This document shows, piece by piece, positions 31,780 through 41,240 of a stretch of DNA of 64,000 nucleotides. Origin of the DNA: Flavobacterium cerinum (lineage in GTDB: Bacteria; Bacteroidota; Bacteroidia; Flavobacteriales; Flavobacteriaceae); the NCBI RefSeq assembly GCF_004028155.1, contig NZ_SBII01000004.1:186001-250000 (forward strand). Reading direction: 5' to 3'. The position numbers and the translations under genes were made by a program. Each line of letters begins with the position of its first letter. Position 1 is the first letter of the stretch. The notes under the pieces were generated by a model. It was not told the DNA's origin. It did no database searches and saw nothing but the letters and a program-made list of their open reading frames with translations.

Positions 31780-32787
31780 TTATTTTTTTTTCATTTGATC
31801 TATAGTGTTTTTTGCAGCGTCAATAATCTTTTCCCGATTTTGAGTATCCAAAATAAGAATATCCGGTTGAATTCCTTTTCCTACTTCATCAAATAGTTCT
31901 TTTTTACTATTAATAATGGTTCCTTCAGTTAAAACCAAAAAAGCACCGTCAGAGAGTCTGTGCTCGGTATTGTCTGAAGTTAGACCATTAGTACGGTCTC
32001 CAAGGAGCTTAACATTAGGCAGGCTGGAAAAAGCGATGGTTATAAACTCTCCCGAGCTCGCCGTAGTTCTGGAAGTAAGTACAATTATTGTTTTATCTCT
32101 ATTCCTTAATTTTACGGTTGGAATATTAAAAGTATGTTGTTTTTCTCCTCTATAATAAACAGAATGGTTTTTAAATCCATAATAGCCATCAATACCATCA
32201 GCATCTCTTGAGCCAACTAGTTGGAGCATTTCAAAAAAAGGATGTAAACCTGCATACATGGGCTGCAGCATTCCTCCATCATTTTCTCTAAGATCAATGA
32301 TCCAGCCGCGCAGCTCATTATTGTCAAGTTCTTTAATTCCTTTTAGAATATGGGAAGCATATTCATCCCAGTCTTTAAAATTATAACATCCAATACCCGG
32401 AACAGAGAGATATCCGTAATTTCCATCGATCAGTTTATATTTTGCATAAGGAAAAGCCTGACCTGTTTGCTTATAGCCCAAAAGTAAAGAGGCTACAGCT
32501 TCGGGAGGAAAAAAGTTAGAGTGAGAGTCTTCAAGTTTGCTTTGTGCTGACCGAATGATAGGGTAGGTGTCTTTAATTGTCCTGGCATCCTTCAATTCCT
32601 CCAATGATGTTTTATATATTGAGTTCCAATCCAGTTTGTTTTTATTGATAGATCGTGATTTCATTAGATCGAGTGCCGATAGAAGATATTTTTTAGCAGC
32701 ATCAGTTTGTGCTTGTGTGCTTGAACTGATAGATAAAAGTAAAAGCAGATAAAGGCAATTTCTTTGGATCTGTATCTTAGTATTCAT
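31780..32787 (-). CDS. S41-family (CtpA-like) peptidase, secreted
   Basis: I choose ATG 32787, which gives a proper signal peptide (MNTKIQIQRNCLYLLLLLSI, then SSSTQAQ), over a longer frame. The catalytic domain has the Ser loop TSRTTASSGEFITI and the basic-residue loop LLGDRTNGLTSDN, where S41 proteases carry the general-base Lys; here the position shows Arg-Thr, so the Lys is not obvious. The IDLRENDGGML motif is typical. There is no recognisable PDZ domain, as in tricorn-like bacterial S41 members. Activity is likely but the base residue is uncertain. Confidence 0.78.
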   Translation of the reverse strand: MNTKIQIQRNCLYLLLLLSISSSTQAQTDAAKKYLLSALDLMKSRSINKNKLDWNSIYKTSLEELKDARTIKDTYPIIRSAQSKLEDSHSNFFPPEAVASLLLGYKQTGQAFPYAKYKLIDGNYGYLSVPGIGCYNFKDWDEYASHILKGIKELDNNELRGWIIDLRENDGGMLQPMYAGLHPFFEMLQLVGSRDADGIDGYYGFKNHSVYYRGEKQHTFNIPTVKLRNRDKTIIVLTSRTTASSGEFITIAFSSLPNVKLLGDRTNGLTSDNTEHRLSDGAFLVLTEGTIINSKKELFDEVGKGIQPDILILDTQNREKIIDAAKNTIDQMKKK

Positions 32788-32929
32788 CAAATTAGGAACT
32801 AGAGGTTTGTGTTTTCGATTAATATATCGAGCTATAAATAATTTTATATTCAATCTTCAAACATAAAGATAAAGAAATGGACATATTAGTAAATAGGTTG
32901 CTTTTACATAAATAACGACATGCTTTACT

Positions 32930-33628
32930 TTAAATAAGTATATCGCTTTCCAGGTCAGATTTTTCAATTTCAAAATCAAAACCCAATTGCTGCATTAGCT
33001 GTATTACAAGATTTTTGTACCAATTCTCGGATTTTGGGTGAATGTATATTTTCTCAATTAGACGGTGAATATCTACATTTGCTTTTACGCCTTCATTAAT
33101 GTTGAGGTTATGGTCGCTAAGATCCGATACTATACGTACCTCGCGTTCATATTGGAAGCTTTTTCGTTTAAAAAGGAATGGGAAAAAGTTGTTGTCAAAA
33201 GGTAGATACTCTTTTTTGTAGTCTATATACTTTACTTCGCCGATATACTGATCATAACGGTTTTCGGGACCTAGAGCTTCCTGCAGCCTTCCTATAGTCG
33301 ACTGGATTGCTAATCCCTCATTGTTTTTGGTGAATATATGCCACATTGCATACGATTCATATTCGTTAATGTGCCAGCTGCTTATTACTACATTTTTTCT
33401 TCGGGTCTTGTATTCGTCAAGAAATTCCGGATTATTGTCTGATACTTTACGTATTTCTTCAAATGTAGGTTCACTAAAAGTACCTTCATACTGGTCTTCA
33501 AATTTATCAGATCGCGACATGAAAAGCTGTTTGCAGAGCAGGAGATCCAGGAACTTTGACAGATCCAGGTATTTCCAGACTATAGTATCGTCTTCAGGTT
33601 GGCTTATCTCGTTATTAGAAACATACAT
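32930..33628 (-). CDS. DUF2971 family protein
   Basis: 232 residues with the DUF2971 pattern: WKYLDLSKFLDLLLCKQLFM at 24-43, SRSDKFEDQYEG at 44-55, an internal SSWHINEYESYAMWHIFTKN and the late KRKSFQYEREVRIV segment. The family is widespread in bacteria, often next to phage or defence genes, and its function is unsettled. It lies 6 bp after the HAD gene and is probably co-transcribed with it. Confidence 0.78.
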   Translation of the reverse strand: MYVSNNEISQPEDDTIVWKYLDLSKFLDLLLCKQLFMSRSDKFEDQYEGTFSEPTFEEIRKVSDNNPEFLDEYKTRRKNVVISSWHINEYESYAMWHIFTKNNEGLAIQSTIGRLQEALGPENRYDQYIGEVKYIDYKKEYLPFDNNFFPFLFKRKSFQYEREVRIVSDLSDHNLNINEGVKANVDIHRLIEKIYIHPKSENWYKNLVIQLMQQLGFDFEIEKSDLESDILI

Positions 33629-33634
33629 AGGCGA

Positions 33635-34258
33635 TTAAGAATTAAGGTAAATATCTTTTAATGCTGCAAAATGAGAAATTTTATAGGTAGCCAATCCTGT
33701 ATCCTGTTCTTCGTGTTTGTCATATAATACTGTAGGTATACCTAATGCTTTAGCGGCTTGTATTTCAGATTCCGGGTCATCACCTACAACAAGAACTTCT
33801 TCGGGTTTGTAGTTATTGCGTTGTAATATATCGGCAAAAACTTCTTTCTTACTGGATACTGCTGGGTTAACTACGTGTACTTCTTTAAAATCATTTTCAA
33901 TCCCCATTTGTTTTATCTTACTCATCTGCATGGTTTTGAATCCTGTAGTGACTAAGAAACGTTCGCCGGGTATATTTTTAATTTCCGGATAATCTTCAAA
34001 AGGATGTATAACATATTTATAATCCATCGCTTCCTGAAGTTCAATAGCTTTGGCAGTAAGTTCATCGCTAAAATTATGGCGCTCAGCAACCAGTCTAAAC
34101 GGAGTACGCATAATAGCTTTTTTAATATCTTCTATACTATCGCTATGCTTACCGCTTTGTAGTATAAGGTCAAACAAAGGGCCGAAGAGCTTATCACCAA
34201 TAGAACTTACAGGATAGATGGTATTGTCAAGGTCGTAGATAATAGCTTTTTTCGGCAT
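33635..34258 (-). CDS. HAD-family phosphatase (5'-nucleotidase-like)
   Basis: 207 residues with the HAD motifs: I IYDLDNTIYP (D9, D11), II LVTTGFK, III Lys in the NPAVSSKKEVF stretch and IV VVGDDPESEI. The small helical cap and DLDNT form resemble YjjG-like pyrimidine 5'-nucleotidases and other small-molecule phosphatases. Substrate not determinable. First gene of a two-gene unit with DUF2971. Confidence 0.85.
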   Translation of the reverse strand: MPKKAIIYDLDNTIYPVSSIGDKLFGPLFDLILQSGKHSDSIEDIKKAIMRTPFRLVAERHNFSDELTAKAIELQEAMDYKYVIHPFEDYPEIKNIPGERFLVTTGFKTMQMSKIKQMGIENDFKEVHVVNPAVSSKKEVFADILQRNNYKPEEVLVVGDDPESEIQAAKALGIPTVLYDKHEEQDTGLATYKISHFAALKDIYLNS

Positions 34259-34743
34259 GTAAAAATATTTTACAGATAAAGATACTGCATAAAAGAAATA
34301 GCTGCAAATGAGCAGCTATTTCTTAATATAATATTATTATTTAGACCAATAAGATATTTAATTGTGCTATCACTAGATCTTATTTTTTAAAAAAATGTTG
34401 TTTTCAAGATTGCCATAACTCTGTTGTGAGGTCGAAATGGTGTAATAATTTTGAGTTTGCAGGCTAAAAGCCGATAAGGCTAATAGTTGGAAGGTAATTT
34501 TTTTATGCGTTATCTTTGGATGGGGTTTTATATTGTAGAAATTTACTTGATAATAATTTATGATATTATTTAATTTTATATACTTTTTTAAAAAAATTCT
34601 CGTTAATTATGTTATAAAATAACGTTATTGCTTTTGATGATTATCTAATAAGTAGTTATGTTTTTTGTTTTAAATAATATAAAGTCTGACATGCCGAAAC
34701 AGGACTATAACTTGAAAGTAGGTTAATTTAATAATGAATATAA
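34259..34743. other. A/T-rich intergenic region
   Basis: About 485 bp between divergently oriented genes. The only clear structure is the hairpin at 34293-34324. The remainder (34325-34743) is very A/T-rich with no open frame, tRNA-like fold or convincing promoter, although it must contain the promoters for both flanks. Confidence 0.6.
34293..34324. terminator. Hairpin upstream of the HAD gene
   Basis: Stem AAGAAATAGCTGC/GCAGCTATTTCTT (13 bp, perfect) with a 6-base loop, only 35 bp upstream of the HAD start. Because both flanking genes diverge, it cannot terminate either; it may end a small upstream transcript or be part of a 5' leader. Confidence 0.45.
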
Positions 34744-35382
34744 ATGAAAAAAGTTTTTTTACTAGCGTCTATGTGTTTAATTTTTTCTTGCTCAAATGAA
34801 AAAGATATTGAATTAAATGATTCGAACTCCAAAAGTATTCAACAAAAGACTACAACGGACAAATTAGCTTTGTATTACGATACAATGATAAATTCACCAG
34901 AATACATTATGTATGATAATGCTTTAAAAGATTTTGTCAGTAAAATTAACTATGATGGTGATTTTTATGTGTTGAGAACTGATAAGCAAATGGTAGACTG
35001 GATTAATTTGAATATTGATAAAACCGAATATCCGACACTTGAAACAGCAAATAATGCTTGGAATAATCTAAAGTCTTTAAATAGTAAAAATATGAGTACT
35101 AATGATTTTTTTTATAAAGAGTTAGTTTTGGTAGGGCCTAATAAACTTTATGATATATTAAAAAAACCTGAATATGGCGACAAAACTTGTCAAGAAAAAT
35201 GTCAAGCTGTACAAGGAGCTTGTACAGATGCTGTGAATAAACAATTTAGTGATAAATTAAATACTGAGCCAAGCGATGCTCTTGAAGCTTTTTTTAATTT
35301 GTTTGTAGGACTGGGTAGAGAAGAGGGACTGGCTAAATGTCATAAAGCCTATAGTAACTGCCTTTATATTAACAAATGTTAA
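34744..35382 (+). CDS. Hypothetical lipoprotein with C-terminal cysteine cluster
   Basis: 212 residues: signal MKKVFLLASMCLIFSC (Cys16), a lysine/aspartate-rich helical body and a C-terminal segment with five to six cysteines (CQEKCQAVQGAC, then KCHKAYSNCLYINKC) probably forming disulfides in the periplasm. The Cx3C-x6-C pattern suggests a helical hairpin. No family recognised; the very low GC suggests acquisition. A terminator follows directly. Confidence 0.65.
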   Translation: MKKVFLLASMCLIFSCSNEKDIELNDSNSKSIQQKTTTDKLALYYDTMINSPEYIMYDNALKDFVSKINYDGDFYVLRTDKQMVDWINLNIDKTEYPTLETANNAWNNLKSLNSKNMSTNDFFYKELVLVGPNKLYDILKKPEYGDKTCQEKCQAVQGACTDAVNKQFSDKLNTEPSDALEAFFNLFVGLGREEGLAKCHKAYSNCLYINKC

Positions 35383-35418
35383 AAAAAAAACAACTAAAAT
35401 TATTAGTTGTTTTTTTTT
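35383..35418. terminator. Bidirectional terminator
   Basis: CAACTAA/TTAGTTG stem flanked by A10 and T10 runs between the converging lipoprotein and ABC transporter genes. Confidence 0.85.
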
Positions 35419-37247
35419 TACTCAAAAGACTGCATCATGACGAGCTTCTTGTAAGTACCATTCTTTGCTAAAAGTTCATCGTGAGTTCCCTGCTCTACGA
35501 TCTGTCCTTTTTGCATAACAACAATTTTATCTGCTTTTTGAACAGTAGATAATCGGTGTGCAATAACTACAGATGTTCTGTTCTGCATCATGTTTTCCAG
35601 CGCCTGTTGTACTAATTTTTCACTTTCGGTATCCAGTGCAGATGTAGCTTCATCCAATATCATAATTGGAGGGTTTTTAAGTACGGCACGTGCAATGCTC
35701 AGGCGTTGTTTCTGTCCACCCGATAGCTTATTGCCACTATCACCAATGTTTGTTTCGATACCTTCGGGTAGGTCTTTTACAAACTCATAAGCATTGGCTA
35801 CTTTCAATGCATCGATTATTTCTTCTTCAGTTGCATCTTGTTTACTAAAAGAAACGTTATTGCGAATACTATCATTAAATAGGATACTGTCCTGAGTGAC
35901 TAATCCCATTAAACCACGTACAGATTCTAACTTATAATCACGTACATCAATACCGTCAATCTTTATAGCACCTTCCTGTACATCATAAAAACGTGTAAGC
36001 AGGTTGGCAATAGTACTTTTTCCACTGCCGGATTGTCCAACAAGAGCGACAGTCTGCCCTTTAGGTACTGTAAGTGAAAAATCTTTTAATACGTTTTCTT
36101 TATCATAACGGAAATTGATTTTTTCAATCGTTATATTGTTTTCAAAAGCATGCTTTTCTATTGCATTTGGCTTATCAGTGATGGTGTTTTCCTGTTCCAG
36201 TATTTCCATAATACGTTCTGCCGCAGCATTACCTTTTTTCACTCCATAGGATGCTTTTGATATAGCTTTAGCAGGTGTAAGTATGTTATATGCAAGTCCC
36301 ATGTAGGCTATAAATTTTGCTCCAGTAAGTGTGCCTTCTATCAATACCATATGACCTCCAAACCACAGAAGTACTGCAATAACCACAATGCCTAAAAATT
36401 CGCTCGCTGGCGAAGCTAGGTTTTGGCGGTTAAGAATACTATTTGACATTATATAAAACTTTTGCGTAGAATTCTGAAATTTGTCATTAAAGTATTTCTC
36501 TGCATTGAAACTTTTAATTACTTTGAGTCCGCTAAGAGTTTCGTCAATTATAGAAAGAAAAAAACCTTGTTCTTCCTGTGCTTTTGTAGATTTTTTCTTT
36601 AGTGATTTTCCAATAATGGAGATAATATAACCCGATACAGGAATAAATATAAATACAAAAAGAGTAAGCTTAATGCTTATTACAAACATTGTTATAATTG
36701 TAAAAAGTATGGTAAGCGGTTCTCGTACAATTAATTCCATAATGGAAAGGAATGAATGTTGTATTTCTACTACATCAGAAGATATACGGGAAATAACATC
36801 ACCTTTTCTTTTCTCTGAGAAATAGGATAATGGTAGTTCAACAGTTTTTTTATACATTAAGTCACGTATGTCTCTTAAAACTCCATTTCTTAAAAAAGTA
36901 ATGAAGTACATTGCCCAATAGTTAAACAAATTCTTAAGCAGAAATAATGATATAATAAATATAATCATTATAGAAAGAGTATACTGTTGTCCGTGTTCAT
37001 CTGAAGCTGTTCTAATGTAATAACCCATATAATTTTCAAGATAGGATCCCAAAGAAAATATGTCTTCATAAACCGGCTTGATCGGAATTTTTTTAGTTTC
37101 TTCCTTAAACAGTACAGTAATCATAGGTATCAGAGCTACAAAAGAAAGAGCGCTGAATAAAGCATATAATACATTGAAAAAAATATTTAAGTATATATGT
37201 TTTTTGTAAGGTTTTGCAAACCGGAAAATTTTTTTATAATAACTCAT
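35418..37247 (-). CDS. MsbA-like ABC exporter (fused permease-ATPase)
   Basis: 609 residues. Residues 1-340 hold six membrane spans (ABC transporter type 1 fold). The ATPase has Walker A LVGQSGSGKSTIAN near 395-408, signature LSGGQKQRLSIARA near 506-519, Walker B IMILDEATSALD and the H-loop in VVIAHRLST. A half-transporter that homodimerises; in Bacteroidota this is the usual lipid A/lipid flippase-type gene. Its start overlaps the phosphoglucomutase stop (37247), so they share an operon. Confidence 0.9.
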   Translation of the reverse strand: MSYYKKIFRFAKPYKKHIYLNIFFNVLYALFSALSFVALIPMITVLFKEETKKIPIKPVYEDIFSLGSYLENYMGYYIRTASDEHGQQYTLSIMIIFIISLFLLKNLFNYWAMYFITFLRNGVLRDIRDLMYKKTVELPLSYFSEKRKGDVISRISSDVVEIQHSFLSIMELIVREPLTILFTIITMFVISIKLTLFVFIFIPVSGYIISIIGKSLKKKSTKAQEEQGFFLSIIDETLSGLKVIKSFNAEKYFNDKFQNSTQKFYIMSNSILNRQNLASPASEFLGIVVIAVLLWFGGHMVLIEGTLTGAKFIAYMGLAYNILTPAKAISKASYGVKKGNAAAERIMEILEQENTITDKPNAIEKHAFENNITIEKINFRYDKENVLKDFSLTVPKGQTVALVGQSGSGKSTIANLLTRFYDVQEGAIKIDGIDVRDYKLESVRGLMGLVTQDSILFNDSIRNNVSFSKQDATEEEIIDALKVANAYEFVKDLPEGIETNIGDSGNKLSGGQKQRLSIARAVLKNPPIMILDEATSALDTESEKLVQQALENMMQNRTSVVIAHRLSTVQKADKIVVMQKGQIVEQGTHDELLAKNGTYKKLVMMQSFE

Positions 37248-38974
37248 TAGATCAGGTTCATCGCTTCGATGATATTTTTAATTTTTGCATCCAGTGCTGT
37301 TTCTACTGCTTTAAAGTTCTTTACATCGTTAAGCATCTCATTTGCGCTAAAGTAGAACTTAATTTTAGGTTCGGTACCACTTGGGCGGGCACATATTTTA
37401 GTACCGTCTTCAAGGTAATAAATAAGTACATCACTTTTTGGTAAATTCAGTACCTCTTTCTCATCTGTAAATAAGTTAAGGGCAGTAGAGGCAAGATAAT
37501 CTTCTACCATAACCACACGCAGTCCGCTAATTTCTTTAAGAGGATTTTCGCGTAGTCCGTTCATTATCTGTTTAATTTCTTCTGCACCATCCATACCCTT
37601 CTTCGTTAATGAAATAAGGTATTCTTTGTAAAAACCAAATTCTACGTATAGTTTTAATAGCTCCTGGTAAAGCGAGCTTGCATTTGCTTTTGCCTGTGCA
37701 GCCATTTCGCAAAGCAATAGGGTAGAAGTTACGGCATCTTTATCGCGTACAGCATCACCTACCATAAAACCAAAACTTTCTTCACCACCGCCTATAAATT
37801 GCTTTTCCGGGAAGTCTACGATCATTTTAGCGATCCATTTAAATCCGGTAAGACCTACTTTGCATTCTACATTATAAGCAGAAGCCAGTTCCATCATCAT
37901 TGGGGTAGATACTATAGTAGAGCCTACAAATTCATTACCTTTAAGCTTACCTTGTTTTTTCCATTGTTCTAATAAAAAGTGAGTCATTAAAACCATGGTC
38001 TGGTTACCGTTAAGCAGTGTCATGATACCGTTACCATTACGCACGGCAACACCCAGTCTGTCGCTGTCAGGATCAGTGCCTACAACAATATCGGCATTCA
38101 CCTGGTCGGCTAAGGCAATTGCCATAGAAAGCGCTTCGGGTTCTTCCGGGTTTGGCGATTTTACAGTTGGAAAATCACCATTGGGTACCGCCTGTTCGGC
38201 TACTATGTGTACATTGCTGTAACCAGCGTCTTCAAGTAAGTCCGGAATTAGTTTTACCGATGTTCCATGCAGGGGAGTGAAAACGATTTTAAGTTCGTTT
38301 TTAGCTTCTTGTGGAGTATTAAATGTAGCGTTTTGTAATGACGATTGAATAAATGCTTTATCCATTTCATCACCTACATATTCTATAAGGCTTTCGTTAG
38401 CCTCAAATTTAATTTTATCATAAGGCAGTGCCTCAATAATATTGATAACTTCTTTATCGTGTGGAGGTACTAATTGACCGCCATCCTGCCAGTATACTTT
38501 GTAGCCGTTATATTCCGGAGGGTTATGTGATGCCGTAAGTACAATACCCGAATGGCAGTTAAGGTACTTAAGGGCAAAAGAAAGCTCAGGAGTAGGGCGT
38601 AGTTCAGAAAATAAGAACACTTTAATTCCGTTAGCAGAAAAAACATCGGCTACGGTTTTAGCCAGTGTGTCGCTATTATGACGGCAGTCATAAGCAATGG
38701 CAACTTTAATTTCTTCTCCGGGGAAAGATATCTTTAAATAATCGGAAAGGCCTTGAGTTGCTTTTCCTAGTGTGTATTTATTAATTCGGTTTGTACCCGG
38801 ACCCATAATACCTCTCATACCGCCGGTACCAAATTCAAGATTTTTATAAAAGCTTTCCTCCAGTTCTTTAGGAGAAGAGGTCATCATTTCTTTTATAGCA
38901 TTATGTGTTTCGCTGTCAAAAACAGGTGAAAGCCATATGTTTACTTTGTCAAGTATCGATTTTTCAATTTCCAT
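37247..38974 (-). CDS. Phosphoglucomutase/phosphomannomutase
   Basis: Start taken at MEIEKSILDKVN (38974). The four family loops are present: catalytic Ser in VLTASHNPPEYNGYKVYW, metal loop GTDPDSDRLGVAV, sugar loop GGGEESFGF and phosphate loop RPSGTEPKIKFY. It interconverts hexose-1- and hexose-6-phosphates for nucleotide sugar and envelope polysaccharide synthesis. Next to a lipid flippase-like exporter and a glycosyltransferase, which fits envelope synthesis. Confidence 0.93.
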   Translation of the reverse strand: MEIEKSILDKVNIWLSPVFDSETHNAIKEMMTSSPKELEESFYKNLEFGTGGMRGIMGPGTNRINKYTLGKATQGLSDYLKISFPGEEIKVAIAYDCRHNSDTLAKTVADVFSANGIKVFLFSELRPTPELSFALKYLNCHSGIVLTASHNPPEYNGYKVYWQDGGQLVPPHDKEVINIIEALPYDKIKFEANESLIEYVGDEMDKAFIQSSLQNATFNTPQEAKNELKIVFTPLHGTSVKLIPDLLEDAGYSNVHIVAEQAVPNGDFPTVKSPNPEEPEALSMAIALADQVNADIVVGTDPDSDRLGVAVRNGNGIMTLLNGNQTMVLMTHFLLEQWKKQGKLKGNEFVGSTIVSTPMMMELASAYNVECKVGLTGFKWIAKMIVDFPEKQFIGGGEESFGFMVGDAVRDKDAVTSTLLLCEMAAQAKANASSLYQELLKLYVEFGFYKEYLISLTKKGMDGAEEIKQIMNGLRENPLKEISGLRVVMVEDYLASTALNLFTDEKEVLNLPKSDVLIYYLEDGTKICARPSGTEPKIKFYFSANEMLNDVKNFKAVETALDAKIKNIIEAMNLI

Positions 38975-39037
38975 AAAATTTATTTTATGCAAAAAATATT
39001 AGTTTGATCTTATTTGTAATGTAAGATCTAAAATTTG

Positions 39038-39988
39038 TTATAGTGTCTCGCTGATCTTGTAGCGTTCCTCATTGTTTTTTGTGCGAAGGATTATTTCGCC
39101 AAGGAAACCTGCAAGGAATAACTGAGTACCGATGATCATTGTTGTAAGTGCTATAAAGAACCACGGATTATCGGTTACCAGTATTGTTTTTTCGTGATGG
39201 TATAGTTTATAAAGCTTAAGGAAACCTATATATAATGCCGACATTAATCCTATAAAGAACATAAATGCCCCCATAGCACCAAAAAGGTGCATAGGCCTTT
39301 TGCCAAAGCGGGACAGGAACCAAATAGTAATAAGGTCAAGAAAGCCGTTTACAAAACGTTCCATACCAAATTTTGTAGAACCATATTTTCTTGCCTGGTG
39401 CTGTACTACCTTTTCGCCAATTCTGCTAAAACCTGCATTCTTTGCTAAAACCGGAATGTAACGGTGCATTTCTCCCGATACTTCTATATTTTTTACAACA
39501 ATATTTCTGTAGGCTTTAAGGCCGCAGTTAAAATCGTTTAGAATTAAGCCCGATGTTTTTCTGGCAGCCCAGTTAAACAATTTTGATGGCATATTTTTAG
39601 AAAGTACAGAGTCGTAACGTTTCTTTTTCCAACCCGACACAAGATCGAAACCCTGTGTCGTTATCATGTTATATAAGCCGGGTATTTCATCCGGGCTGTC
39701 CTGTAAGTCAGCGTCCATGGTAATGATAACATCACCCAGAGCTTTTGCAAAACCGGCATGTAATGCCTGCGATTTGCCATAATTTCGTTGAAAACGGATG
39801 CCTTTTGTATTTGTATTCTGTGCTGCAAGCTGCTGTATTGAATTCCAGGAACCGTCAGTACTTCCGTCATCTATAAAGATAACTTCATAACTGAAATTAT
39901 TTTCAGCCATGACCTTTACGATCCACTGGTGTAATTCTTTTAAAGATTCCTCCTCATTGAGAAGGGGTATAACAATAGATAAATTCAT
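39038..39988 (-). CDS. GT2 glycosyltransferase, polyprenyl-phosphate type
   Basis: 316 residues: N-terminal GT-A domain with VIPLLNEEESL, IDDGSTDGS and MDADLQDSPDEIP (DxD-like), then two membrane spans at about 235-257 and 270-295. This arrangement is that of DPM1/GtrB-like enzymes that move a sugar onto polyprenyl phosphate. It lies 3 bp after the DUF4199 gene. The sugar is unknown. Confidence 0.9.
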   Translation of the reverse strand: MNLSIVIPLLNEEESLKELHQWIVKVMAENNFSYEVIFIDDGSTDGSWNSIQQLAAQNTNTKGIRFQRNYGKSQALHAGFAKALGDVIITMDADLQDSPDEIPGLYNMITTQGFDLVSGWKKKRYDSVLSKNMPSKLFNWAARKTSGLILNDFNCGLKAYRNIVVKNIEVSGEMHRYIPVLAKNAGFSRIGEKVVQHQARKYGSTKFGMERFVNGFLDLITIWFLSRFGKRPMHLFGAMGAFMFFIGLMSALYIGFLKLYKLYHHEKTILVTDNPWFFIALTTMIIGTQLFLAGFLGEIILRTKNNEERYKISETL

Positions 39989-39991
39989 GTA

Positions 39992-40546
39992 TTAAAATGC
40001 TCCCGGATTGTCTTTCTTAACAATAGCACCCACTATTAATGAGATAATAAGGCCTACTATGATAAACATTAATATTGATATAGGAATTAGAAGGTAAGGT
40101 TCCATGAACATTTCTGTAGCTTTTAATGCTGCTTTCATTCCTTCTGCCGTCATTCCAGGGCTACTTGCCAACGAAATTTTAGTTTGTTCAAGTATTTGTT
40201 CTTTAGCTGAAGGTACTATCATGTAAAATACTGAAGTTGCTATAGAAGATAAAAGTGCAGCTACTATAGATACGGAGATACCCGCTTTAATGCATTGTCC
40301 AAAAGTTATATAACCATCATTAAGCTTGTTTTTGTAATTGTTACAGGCAAGAAAAATAAAAAGGAAGGGAAGAATCAGATAGTTTAATAAACTCATTATA
40401 ACACCAACACCTTTATTTTCAGCAGAATTGAGCTCTAAAATATAAGATATTACAAATTCAAGAATAAGTATTGCACCAAAAATTATACCGTAAGGTAATG
40501 TCGATTTAGCAAGAGATGTTTTTTGAATTGCGTCTTTGTTTTCCAT
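39992..40546 (-). CDS. DUF4199 membrane protein
   Basis: 184 residues with four membrane spans (about 17-35, 45-63, 80-102, 150-175), matching DUF4199 proteins of Bacteroidota, which often sit beside this same GT2 glycosyltransferase. The loop between spans 3 and 4 is polar. Function unknown, perhaps partnering the glycosyltransferase. Confidence 0.82.
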   Translation of the reverse strand: MENKDAIQKTSLAKSTLPYGIIFGAILILEFVISYILELNSAENKGVGVIMSLLNYLILPFLFIFLACNNYKNKLNDGYITFGQCIKAGISVSIVAALLSSIATSVFYMIVPSAKEQILEQTKISLASSPGMTAEGMKAALKATEMFMEPYLLIPISILMFIIVGLIISLIVGAIVKKDNPGAF

Positions 40547-40655
40547 GTCTTAAATTTTGATTGGTTAGTTTAATCTACAAATATACTAAATTACTATATT
40601 AATGAGTAGCTAAAAACATAGAGACGTTACATTGAAAAAAAAACTATTTTGCTAT

Positions 40656-40684
40656 TTGATATTAGAAAAATAAATGTATTTTTG
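40656..40684 (+). promoter_or_regulatory. Promoter of the L31 gene
   Basis: TTG at 40656-40658, 18-bp spacer and TATTTTTG at 40677-40684 match the flavobacterial consensus. The leader of about 100 nt before the ATG (40792) is long and could carry autoregulation. Confidence 0.75.
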
Positions 40685-40791
40685 CACTCTCAAATAAAAG
40701 TTTAAAAAACAAAAAGCTGTAAAACGTTTACACCTTTCAATAAACAGGAAGCCTCGAAACGCCCAGCAGCCAAACAATAAAAATTTACAAG

Positions 40792-41064
40792 ATGAAAAAA
40801 GGTATTCACCCGGAAAATTACAGATTAGTAGCATTTAAGGACATGTCTAACGAAGACGTATTCATTACAAAATCTACTGCAGATACTAAAGAAACAATAA
40901 TCCACGAAGGAGTTGAATATCCTGTAGTGAAAATGGAGATCTCAAGAACTTCTCACCCTTTTTACACTGGTAAATCTAAACTTATCGATACTGCAGGACG
41001 TATTGACAAGTTCAAAAACAAATATGCTAAATTCAGCAAGCCAGAAACTAAAACTGAAGAATAG
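40792..41064 (+). CDS. rpmE2: 50S ribosomal protein L31, type B
   Basis: 90 residues matching zinc-free type B L31 ([51 protein letters not shown]). It lacks the CxxC pair of type A L31, so it needs no zinc. Single gene with its own promoter and terminator. The extra C-terminal KPETKTEE is typical of Flavobacterium. Confidence 0.96.
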   Translation: MKKGIHPENYRLVAFKDMSNEDVFITKSTADTKETIIHEGVEYPVVKMEISRTSHPFYTGKSKLIDTAGRIDKFKNKYAKFSKPETKTEE

Positions 41065-41084
41065 TTTTAAGTTCTATAGTATAC

Positions 41085-41114
41085 AAAGCCTTCCCGAAAC
41101 GGAGGGCTTTTTTT
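41085..41114 (+). terminator. Terminator after L31
   Basis: Stem AAAGCC-TTCC / GGAGGGCTTT with a short loop and T7 tail, 20 bp after the stop. Confidence 0.85.
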
Positions 41115-41184
41115 ATGCTTATAGTTTTTAAGTTACTTCCTTGCTAAGCTATTTAAAGCTGTAGTAAAAACTTTGTGCAACTCT

Positions 41185-41213
41185 TTGTTTTGCATCGAAA
41201 CTTTGTAACTTTG
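41185..41213 (+). promoter_or_regulatory. Promoter of the GlmU-like gene
   Basis: TTG at 41185-41187, 18-bp spacer, TAACTTTG at 41206-41213, 27 bp before the ATG at 41241. Confidence 0.65.
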
Positions 41214-41240
41214 AGACTTTATAACTTTTGACTCACAACA